A stretch of 15,352 bases of DNA, from assembly GCA_023396465.1 (NCBI GenBank), contig JAEWWF010000422.1, positions 1 through 15,352 on the forward strand. Direction: 5' to 3'. Position numbers and translations under genes: made by a program. Below, piece after piece: positions 6,512-12,710 of this stretch (the stretch's first letter is position 1; each line of letters opens with the position of its first letter). This DNA comes from Pseudomonadota bacterium. Lineage in GTDB: Bacteria; Pseudomonadota; Alphaproteobacteria; Rhodospirillales; Rhodospirillaceae. The notes below the pieces were generated by a model. That model saw only the letters and a program-made list of their open reading frames with translations. It ran no database searches and was not told the DNA's origin.

Positions 6512-7189
6512 ATGCGCGTGCTGGTCGTAGAAGACGACGAGAAGACCGGAACCTACATCGAGAAAGGCCTCGCCGAAGCCGGCTGTGTGGTCGATCGGGT
6601 GACCGACGGCCGCGCCGGCCTGTTCCATGCCACCGACGGCACCTACGACGTGCTGGTGGTCGATCGCATGCTGCCGGGGCTCGACGGGCTCGCCATGGTG
6701 CAGGCCCTGCGGGCGGCGGAGGTGCAAACGCCGGTGCTGTTCCTGTCAGCGCTCGGGCAAGTGGATGACCGGGTGAAGGGGCTGAAGGCCGGCGGTGACG
6801 ATTACCTCACCAAGCCTTTCGCCTTCTCCGAGTTGCAGGCGCGGGTGGAGGCCCTGGCCCGCCGCCGCGCCGAGCCGACGGTCCAGACCCGCCTCGCCGT
6901 CGCCGACCTGGAGATGGACCTGATCGAGCGGCGGGTGCGGCGGGCCGGCCGGATCATTGATTTGCAGCCGCGCGAATTCAAGCTGCTGGAATTCCTCCTG
7001 CGCCATGCCGGTCAGGTGGTGACCCGCACCATGCTGCTGGAAGGGGTGTGGGACTACCACTTCGACCCCCAGACCAACGTCATCGACGTTCACATCAGCC
7101 GCCTGCGGCAGAAGGTGGACAAGGATTTCGATCAACCCTTGCTGCACACCGTGCGCGGCGCCGGATATACCCTCCGTGCGGTTTCGTAG
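6512..7189 (+). CDS. OmpR-family response regulator
   Basis: A 225-residue transcription factor of the OmpR/PhoB class. The receiver domain (1-115) has the acidic cluster EDD at 7-9, phosphoacceptor Asp51 in VVDRMLPG, Ser79 in VLFLSA and Lys101 in LTKPF. The C-terminal winged helix (about 125-223) shows DLQPREFKLLEFLLRHAGQVVTR, the recognition region QTNVIDVHISRLRQKVD and the final TVRGAGYTL wing. Sequence style is that of the CusR/CzcR/QseB-like branch. AAGGAG lies seven bases before the ATG. Its stop overlaps the kinase start by 14 bases, so the two are translationally linked and form a cognate pair. It follows degP by 97 bases, with a candidate promoter and a large hairpin in between. The target genes are unknown; degP is the obvious candidate. 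Confidence 0.95.
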   Translation: MRVLVVEDDEKTGTYIEKGLAEAGCVVDRVTDGRAGLFHATDGTYDVLVVDRMLPGLDGLAMVQALRAAEVQTPVLFLSALGQVDDRVKGLKAGGDDYLTKPFAFSELQARVEALARRRAEPTVQTRLAVADLEMDLIERRVRRAGRIIDLQPREFKLLEFLLRHAGQVVTRTMLLEGVWDYHFDPQTNVIDVHISRLRQKVDKDFDQPLLHTVRGAGYTLRAVS

Positions 7190-8534
7190 GTTCCTGCGCA
7201 CCAGCGCCTTCCGTCTGACGCTGGCCTACACGGCGGTGTTCGGCGTGTCGGTGCTGATCCTGCTCGGCGCCATTCACTGGGCGACGGCGCAGAACATCGG
7301 CCGCGCCATTGACGACAGCATCGCCTCCGAGATCGACGCCCTGGCGCAGCATTACCGGACCGCCGGGCTGGCCGGGCTGGTGCGCGCCATCGAGGGGCGC
7401 ACCGGGCCGCAGAACCTGTCCGGGGCGCTCTACCTGCTGACCGACCCGCACCTGCGCCCCATCGCCGGCAATGTCTCCGCGTGGCCGGCCAATGCCGACG
7501 AGGTGGGCAGCTGGGTGGTCTTCCCATTGGCCGGCGACGGCACCGAGGCGGCTTACGGCCGCGCCCGCGCCTTCCGGCTGCAAGGTGGCTTCATGCTGCT
7601 GGTCGGCCGCGACACCCGCGCCCTCGACCGTTTCCAGAACCTGATGGCCGAAGCCATGACCTGGGCGCTGGCCGGCACGCTGGTGCTGGGGTTCGGCGGC
7701 GGGCTGGTGGTCAGCCGGCGGGTGCTGGCGCGCATCGACGGGCTCAACCGCGGCGCCGAGACCATCATGCGCGGCGACGTCTCCCACCGCATGCAGACCG
7801 ACGGCTCCGGCGACGAGTTCGACCGCCTGGCCGCCACCCTCAACCAGATGCTCGACCAGATCGAGCGGCTGATGACCGGCATCCGTACCGTCTCCAACAA
7901 CGTGGCGCACGACCTGCGCAGCCCGCTCACCCGCATCCGCACCCAGTTGGAACAGGCGGTGGCACGGGACGGATCGGCGGAGGAGCTGCGCGAGGCGGCG
8001 GCCCAGGCCATGGCCGAGGCCGACGCGCTGCTGGTGACCTTCAACGCCCTGCTGTCCATCGCCGAGGCCGAGGCGGGCGTCGGCGTGCCGAGCGCGGTGA
8101 GTGTCGACCTGGGGGCGTTGGTCGAGGACGTGGTGGACCTCTATGGCCCGCTGGCGGAGGAAAAGGGTCTGACCATGGCGTCGGCGGCGCCGGCCGGGGT
8201 GGCCGTGCAGGGCAGCCGCGAGTTGCTGTTCCAGGCGCTGGGCAATCTGGTCGACAATGCGATCAAGTACACGCCGCCCGGCGGCCGTATCCACGTTGCC
8301 GCCATCGCCACCGACGCCCCGGCGCTGGAGGTGGGCGATAGCGGCCCCGGCATCCCGGAAGCCGACCGCGCCCGCGTCACCGACCGCTTCGTCCGCCTGG
8401 ACGCCAGTCGTTCCACGCCCGGCAACGGCCTTGGTCTGTCGCTGGTGGCGGCCATCGTCCGCATGCACCGGGCGCGGCTGGAGTTTGGCGACAACGGGCC
8501 GGGTCTGCGGGCGCGGATCGTGTTCGACGGCTGA
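7176..8534 (+). CDS. Membrane sensor histidine kinase
   Basis: A 452-residue inner-membrane kinase, partner of the overlapping response regulator. TM1 spans about residues 13-34, a periplasmic sensor loop of about 125 residues has no motif I recognise, and TM2 spans about 161-180. A HAMP linker follows (about 181-235), then the dimerisation domain with His245 in NNVAHDLRSPLTRIR, and the ATPase domain with the N-box NLVDNAIKY (357-365), G1 DSGPGIP (388-394), an F-box DRFVRLDAS and G2 GNGLGLS (416-422). The start is GTG at 7176 inside the regulator gene; there is no strong ribosome-binding site, so translation is probably coupled to the regulator. No ATG in this frame would keep TM1. The loop does not resemble known metal sensors well enough to name a signal. 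Confidence 0.93.
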   Translation: MRFRRFLRTSAFRLTLAYTAVFGVSVLILLGAIHWATAQNIGRAIDDSIASEIDALAQHYRTAGLAGLVRAIEGRTGPQNLSGALYLLTDPHLRPIAGNVSAWPANADEVGSWVVFPLAGDGTEAAYGRARAFRLQGGFMLLVGRDTRALDRFQNLMAEAMTWALAGTLVLGFGGGLVVSRRVLARIDGLNRGAETIMRGDVSHRMQTDGSGDEFDRLAATLNQMLDQIERLMTGIRTVSNNVAHDLRSPLTRIRTQLEQAVARDGSAEELREAAAQAMAEADALLVTFNALLSIAEAEAGVGVPSAVSVDLGALVEDVVDLYGPLAEEKGLTMASAAPAGVAVQGSRELLFQALGNLVDNAIKYTPPGGRIHVAAIATDAPALEVGDSGPGIPEADRARVTDRFVRLDASRSTPGNGLGLSLVAAIVRMHRARLEFGDNGPGLRARIVFDG

Positions 8535-8537
8535 GGG

Positions 8538-8789
8538 TCAGGCCTTCGGCTGGCGGCCGAGGCGCAGCATCATCAGGACGTAGAGCGGCAGCACGCCGAA
8601 GCGCAGCATCTTGGCCATGTCGCCGTGGACGCCGAGGGCCAGCAGCGCCTCCTCCGCCAGCCACAGCACCAGACCAAGGCCGGCGATCGGCAGGATGAAG
8701 CGCAGCATCAGATCGCGCAGTCCCTTCAGCAGGGCGCGGACCGCATGAGCCCCGGCGGTGGCGGCCGAGGTGTTGGAGGGCGTCGGCAT
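8538..8789 (-). CDS. 83-residue putative membrane protein
   Basis: Small protein I do not recognise. After a polar, Thr/Ser/Ala-rich start of about 25 residues it has a hydrophobic segment at about 31-52 (RFILPIAGLGLVLWLAEEALLAL) interrupted by two glutamates, and a second at about 63-77 (RFGVLPLYVLMMLRL), ending in a basic tail. It would be a two-span inner-membrane protein. The ATG has GGAG about 10 bases upstream. The stop lies three bases from the convergent histidine kinase stop, so the frame fills the space precisely. Third-position GC is high, as in the neighbours. A link to the two-component system is possible but only by position. A purely antisense or chance frame is not excluded. 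Confidence 0.6.
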   Translation of the reverse strand: MPTPSNTSAATAGAHAVRALLKGLRDLMLRFILPIAGLGLVLWLAEEALLALGVHGDMAKMLRFGVLPLYVLMMLRLGRQPKA

Positions 8790-8883
8790 GGCGGGCGGGC
8801 TCCGAGAGGCCGGGAGGGATGCCGCCCACTGTCGCGCCGAACCCCATTCGTTAGCAAATGAACGGCCATTAATTCGCGGTAAG

Positions 8884-8956
8884 GGATGCAGCCCTGCGGC
8901 GGGTGCGGGTTTGCATCCGTTGCGTGGCGGCGGGGGAAGGGGATAATCTCCCTTCC
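8884..8956 (+). promoter_or_regulatory. dctP leader region with two inverted repeats
   Basis: Within the 201-base gap before dctP, GGATGCA (8884-8890) pairs with TGCATCC (8912-8918) across 21 bases, and GGAAGGG (8935-8941) pairs perfectly with CCCTTCC (8950-8956) across 8 bases. An AT-rich pocket at 8847-8876 upstream could be the core promoter, but no -35/-10 pair is clear. The repeats may be leader RNA structure or a regulator site; I do not recognise a known riboswitch. Confidence 0.4.
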
Positions 8957-8990
8957 GTCCGATGGAAAAATACGCAACGAGGAAACCGTC

Positions 8991-10013
8991 ATGTCGTGGA
9001 TGAAGGGTGTGCTGGGCGTCGTCGTGGCGGCCATGATCGCGCTGCCGGCGCAGGCCGCCGACTACAAGGACGAGTACAAGGTCTCCACCGTGCTCGGCAC
9101 GCCGTTCCCCTGGGGCATCGCCGCCGAGGAATGGGTGAAGCTGGTCGGCGAGCGCTCCAACGGCCGCATCAACCTCAAGGTCTACGCCAACAGCCAGCTG
9201 GTGCAGGGCGACCAGACCAAGGAATTCACCGCCATGCGCCAGGGCATCATCGACATGGCGGTGGGCTCGACCATCAACTGGTCGCCGCAGGTGAAGGAAC
9301 TGAACCTGTTCTCGCTGCCGTTCCTGGCGACCGACTTCGCCGCCACCGACGCCATCACCGGCGGCCCGGCCGGCGAGGCCGTCTTCGCCGCCATCGAGAA
9401 GCAGGGCGTGGTGCCGCTGGCCTGGGCCGAGAACGGCTTCCGCGAGGTCAGCAACTCCAAGCACCCGATCCGCACGCCCGATGATCTGAAGGGCCTGAAG
9501 ATGCGTGTCGTCGGCTCGCCGCTGTTCAACGACACCTTCACGGCGCTCGGCGCCAACCCGACCCAGATGAGCTGGGCCGACGCCAAGCCGGCGCTCACCA
9601 CCGGCGCCGTCGACGGCCAGGAAAACCCGCTGTCGGTCTATGCCGTCGCCAAGATGGACACGGTGGGCCAGAAGCACATCACCCTCTGGCACTACATGAA
9701 CGATCCGCTGATCTTCGCCGTCAGCAAGCGGGTGTGGGACACCTTCTCGCCCGAGGACCAGGAAATCCTGCGCCAGGCCGCCGTCGACGCCGGCAAGGTG
9801 GGTATCGCCGCCGCCCGCAAGGGCATCACCGCCGAAGTTCCGGCGCTGATCGAGGAAATCAAGGCCACCGGCGCCGAGATCGTCGAACTGGCGCCGGAGG
9901 AACAGAAGGCCTTCGTCGAGGCCACCCGCGGCGTCTACGACAGCTGGGCGCAGAAGATCGGGCCGGAGCTGGTGAAACAGGCCGAAGAGTCCGTCGCCGC
10001 CAGCCGCCAGTAA
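8991..10013 (+). CDS. dctP: TRAP transporter substrate-binding protein, DctP family
   Basis: A 340-residue periplasmic receptor that delivers a solute, usually an organic acid, to the DctQM membrane unit. Residues 1-22 are a signal peptide cleaved after AQA. The mature protein has the DctP hallmarks: YANSQLVQGDQTKEFTAMRQG (65-85), GFREVSNSKHPIRTPDDLKGLKMRV (149-173), where Arg172 is the conserved carboxylate-binding arginine, and ALTTGAVDGQENP (201-213). The ligand cannot be read from the sequence. GAGGA lies seven bases before the ATG. A strong hairpin begins five bases after the stop, before the isomerase, dctQ and dctM genes; such a structure would favour more receptor than membrane protein. 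The embedded CHMI-like gene hints at an aromatic-acid-derived ligand, which is inference. Confidence 0.93.
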   Translation: MSWMKGVLGVVVAAMIALPAQAADYKDEYKVSTVLGTPFPWGIAAEEWVKLVGERSNGRINLKVYANSQLVQGDQTKEFTAMRQGIIDMAVGSTINWSPQVKELNLFSLPFLATDFAATDAITGGPAGEAVFAAIEKQGVVPLAWAENGFREVSNSKHPIRTPDDLKGLKMRVVGSPLFNDTFTALGANPTQMSWADAKPALTTGAVDGQENPLSVYAVAKMDTVGQKHITLWHYMNDPLIFAVSKRVWDTFSPEDQEILRQAAVDAGKVGIAAARKGITAEVPALIEEIKATGAEIVELAPEEQKAFVEATRGVYDSWAQKIGPELVKQAEESVAASRQ

Positions 10014-10017
10014 CAGG

Positions 10018-10060
10018 GGGCGGGGCTTCCGTCGCTTCCTCGCCGTCGGAAGCCCCTCCC
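10018..10060 (+). repeat. Intercistronic hairpin after dctP
   Basis: GGGGCTTCCG (10022-10031) is exactly complementary to CGGAAGCCCC (10047-10056), with a 15-base loop. The stem continues past one mismatch by three further G-C pairs (10018-10020 with 10058-10060). There is no T-run, so full termination is doubtful. It probably protects the dctP message 3' end or attenuates read-through into the isomerase and dctQM. Confidence 0.75.
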
Positions 10061-10086
10061 ATCCTCATCACGGAAAGTCCTCTCCC

Positions 10087-10446
10087 ATGCCGCATATCCG
10101 CATTGAACGCTCCTCCGGTCTGGCGTCCCTGGATGCCCGCGCCCTGGCGCTGACCATCCACCACCTGACCGTCGAGCACGTCGCCGCCTCGGTCGCCGCC
10201 TGCAAGACGCGGGTGGTGGACATCGGCAGCCCGGTGATCGGCGACGGCGCCTCCGGCCGCGCCATGCTGCATGTGGAGATCGGCCTGCTCGCCGGCCGTA
10301 CCACCGACGCCAAGAAGGCCCTGGCGGAGGCGGTGCTGGCCGCCGCCGTGGCGTCCCTGGGCGTCAGCACCGCCGCGGAAACCCACGTCAGCGTCGAGAT
10401 CCGCGACATGGACGCCGGCAGCTACCAGAAGACAGTCCTGTCGTGA
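10087..10446 (+). CDS. CHMI-like isomerase, tautomerase superfamily
   Basis: A 119-residue cytoplasmic protein resembling 5-carboxymethyl-2-hydroxymuconate delta-isomerase (HpaF), which acts in homoprotocatechuate meta-cleavage. After Met removal it begins with Pro, the catalytic base of the superfamily (MPHIRIE against MPHFIVE in E. coli HpaF as I recall it). The arginine of KTRVVD (Arg42) and the GR of GLLAGRTTDAKKALAEAVLAAA (Arg71) fall at positions matching the conserved active-site arginines. Length fits the family (about 125). No ring-cleavage or decarboxylase genes are visible, so its true substrate may differ. GGAAAG lies nine bases upstream. Its TGA overlaps the dctQ start (GTGA), so it belongs to the TRAP operon. 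Confidence 0.78.
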   Translation: MPHIRIERSSGLASLDARALALTIHHLTVEHVAASVAACKTRVVDIGSPVIGDGASGRAMLHVEIGLLAGRTTDAKKALAEAVLAAAVASLGVSTAAETHVSVEIRDMDAGSYQKTVLS

Positions 10447-10985
10447 GCGACCTGCCCGATCCGGCCCATCACGGCCCCCAGGGGCCGGCCGCCGATCCGC
10501 CGCCAGCGCCCAGGGTGCCGCTGAAGGTGGAGGAGGCCGGCGCCGCCATCGCCATGGCGCTGATCTGCGCCATCAGCCTTGGCAACGTGGTGGTGCGCTA
10601 CCTCACCAATGTCTCCTTCGCCTTTACCGAGGAATTTTCCGTCTTCCTGCTGGTGGTGATGACCCTGCTGGGCGCCTCGGTCGCCTTCGCCCGGCAGGAT
10701 CATATCCGCATCACCTTCTTCCTGGAGCGCCTGCCGCGTCCGCTGCGGCTGGCCGCCGAGGTGGTGACGTTGGTGGTGACCACGGCGCTGTTCTCCATGG
10801 TGCTCTATTACGGCGCCCTGTTCGCGCTGGATGAATGGGAGTTCGAGACCGTCTCGGCCGGCCTTGGCTATCCCAACTGGATCTATACCGTGTGGCTGCC
10901 GCTGCTGTCGGCGGTGATCCTGTTCCGGGTGCTGGAACGGGCCTGGCTGACCTTGCGGCCGGCGCGGGAGGATCGGCCGTCATGA
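10443..10985 (+). CDS. dctQ: TRAP transporter small membrane subunit, DctQ family
   Basis: A 180-residue inner-membrane protein that joins DctM to form the TRAP permease. Four hydrophobic spans are seen at about 31-51, 62-84, 104-127 and 146-165. The family signature lies at EEFSVFLLVVMTLLGASVAFARQDHI (63-88), the conserved segment around the second helix. A Pro-rich, uncharged extension of about 28 residues precedes the first span, longer than is usual. The start is GTG at 10443, its last three bases overlapping the TGA of the isomerase, so translation is coupled; an ATG inside (about residue 38) would remove part of TM1 and is unlikely. Its own stop overlaps the dctM start (ATGA). Confidence 0.9.
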   Translation: MSDLPDPAHHGPQGPAADPPPAPRVPLKVEEAGAAIAMALICAISLGNVVVRYLTNVSFAFTEEFSVFLLVVMTLLGASVAFARQDHIRITFFLERLPRPLRLAAEVVTLVVTTALFSMVLYYGALFALDEWEFETVSAGLGYPNWIYTVWLPLLSAVILFRVLERAWLTLRPAREDRPS

Positions 10986-12277
10986 CCGCCAGTCTCGGCC
11001 TGCTGGCCGCCTTCGCGGTGCTGATGGTCATCGGCACCCCCATCGCCGTGGCGCTGGGTTTCGCCGGTGTGGTCGGCATCTGGATCGGGCTGGATGCCTA
11101 TGCCCTCGCCAGCGTCGGCACCAACACCTACAACGGGCTCGCCAAGTATCCGCTGATCGCCATTCCCCTGTTCATCCTCACCGGCATGATCTTCGAGCGG
11201 TCGGGGGTGGCGAAAAGCCTTGTCACCTTCGCCAGCGCCCTCATCGGGCCACGGCGCGGCGGGCTTGCCGTGGTGGCGGTGCTGGTGTGCCTGATGATGG
11301 GCGGCATGTCCGGCTCCGGCCCCGCCGACGCGGCGGCCGTCGCCATGGTGATGGTGCCGAGCATGATGAAGGCCGGCTACCCCAAGCCCTTCACCGCCAG
11401 CGTCATCGCCGCCGGTGCCTCCACCGCCATCCTCATCCCGCCGTCCATCGCCCTGATCGTCTATTCGATCATGGTGCCGGGGGCGGACCTGCGGGCGCTG
11501 TTCGCGGGCGGCGTCATCCCCGGCCTGCTGGCCGGCCTTGCCATCATCCTGCCGGTGCTGTGGCTGTCGCGCCGCCACGACTTCGGCGCCCACGAGGGGA
11601 CCGAGCGGCCGCCGCTGCTGAAGAGCTTCATCGGCGCCGTGCCGGGTCTGATGGCGCCGGTGATCATCCTTGGCGGCCTGCGCTCCGGCCTGTTCACCCC
11701 GACCGAGGCGGCGGTGGTGGCGGTCGCCTATGGCCTGTTCGTCGGCACGGTGGTCTACCGCAACCTGACCTTCGCCGGTGTCTACAAGCTGTTCGTCGAC
11801 AGTGCCGTGACCTCGGCCATCGTCATGCTGATCATCTCGCTGGCCGGCATCTTCGCCTGGGCCGGCGCCACGCTCGGCACCTTCGAGGCGTCGGCGGCGG
11901 CGTTGCTGGCGCTGTCGGACAACCAATGGGTCATCCTGGCGGTGGTGATGGTCTTCCTGCTGGCGGCCGGCATGGTGCTGGACGGGGTGAGCATCTACCT
12001 GATCATGCTGCCGCTGCTGATGCCGGTGGTGAGCGCCTTCAACTGGAACGTCACCTGGTTCGGCGTCGTCATGGCCATGAACATCGCCATCGGCCAGTTC
12101 ACGCCGCCGGTGGCGGTCAACCTGATGGTCACCACCACCGTCGCCGGCATCACCATGGAAAGCACCTTCCGCTGGATCCTGTGGCTGGTCGGGTCCATGA
12201 CGCTGGCCATGGTGGCGGTCATCGTGTGGCCGGAACTGGTGCTGTGGCTGCCAAGGCTGCTCGGCTACCGGGTGTAA
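10982..12277 (+). CDS. dctM: TRAP transporter large membrane subunit, DctM family
   Basis: A 431-residue integral membrane protein and the Na+-coupled translocation subunit of the TRAP system. It is hydrophobic throughout, with roughly 11-12 spans. Family motifs are clear: PLIAIPLFILTGMIFERSG near residues 56-74, the CLMMGGMSGSGPADAAAV segment, the PPSIALIVYSI helix, TPTEAAVVAVAYG in the second half, and the closing GQFTPPVAVNLMVTTTVAGI. These repeat-related GxxP-type turns belong to the two inverted halves of DctM. The ATG at 10982 overlaps the dctQ stop as ATGA, so translation is coupled. It is the last gene of the TRAP operon; two GC-rich hairpins follow within 75 bases. Confidence 0.95.
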   Translation: MTASLGLLAAFAVLMVIGTPIAVALGFAGVVGIWIGLDAYALASVGTNTYNGLAKYPLIAIPLFILTGMIFERSGVAKSLVTFASALIGPRRGGLAVVAVLVCLMMGGMSGSGPADAAAVAMVMVPSMMKAGYPKPFTASVIAAGASTAILIPPSIALIVYSIMVPGADLRALFAGGVIPGLLAGLAIILPVLWLSRRHDFGAHEGTERPPLLKSFIGAVPGLMAPVIILGGLRSGLFTPTEAAVVAVAYGLFVGTVVYRNLTFAGVYKLFVDSAVTSAIVMLIISLAGIFAWAGATLGTFEASAAALLALSDNQWVILAVVMVFLLAAGMVLDGVSIYLIMLPLLMPVVSAFNWNVTWFGVVMAMNIAIGQFTPPVAVNLMVTTTVAGITMESTFRWILWLVGSMTLAMVAVIVWPELVLWLPRLLGYRV

Positions 12278-12296
12278 GCCGCGCGTCCGATGGCGC

Positions 12297-12349
12297 GGGG
12301 AGGGGCCGGAACGCCTCTTCCCGCCGCCCGCCGGGTCGTAACCCCCGGC
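12297..12349 (+). terminator. Possible terminator hairpins after dctM
   Basis: Nineteen bases after the dctM stop, GGGGAGGGGC (12297-12306) pairs with GCCTCTTCCC (12313-12322) over 10 bp, two of them G-U, around a 6-base loop. A second hairpin, GCCGGG (12330-12335) with CCCGGC (12344-12349), follows and leads into ATGTTT. Neither has a proper T-run, so termination is plausible but unproven. Confidence 0.4.
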
Positions 12350-12710
12350 ATGTTTGCTGATACCTCCGAACAATACCGGCGCCCGCCGATGCGATACGTC
12401 GGGCCAATTTCCATCCCGCCCCGGCGATGGAACACTGATGCTGGTCCTGCAGGCAGGATCACCCGGACCGCCACCCAAACAAACCGGCGGCCGGGGGCTC
12501 TGACAGGGAGCGCTGGTAGACGACGATGATCCGGGGCACGACACACACCACCATACACTCACCACCACCCGACCCCCGCTGAGCGGCGCCAGGAGTGCGC
12601 GCGCGTGCCCCGTTGCACGCCGCCGGCCCTCCGCCCGGTGCCGCCGTCGATCGACCGGCTTTCCCTCCCGCCTGCGCGTCGCCGCAAGAAGAACTCGGGA
12701 GTGAAACCGC
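12350..12710. other. Gap before the aldehyde dehydrogenase: candidate control region
   Basis: No gene is supported. The segment holds a perfect 7-bp inverted repeat TTCCATC/GATGGAA (12409-12415 and 12426-12432, 10-base spacer), a candidate operator. A CA-rich tract at 12536-12570 stands out from the GC-rich surroundings. A hairpin, GCGTGC (12603-12608) with GCACGC (12615-12620), follows. The 18-codon frame 12526-12582 across the CA tract is rich in Thr and His codons but lacks a ribosome-binding site. I found no convincing sigma-70 or sigma-54 promoter, though the gap probably carries the promoter of the aldehyde dehydrogenase and qhpA genes. Confidence 0.4.

Noticed and set aside
12600..12620. 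Sigma-54 promoter suggested by TTGCA near 12613-12617
   Set aside because: The -24 GG is missing at the required spacing, so only half of the element is present.
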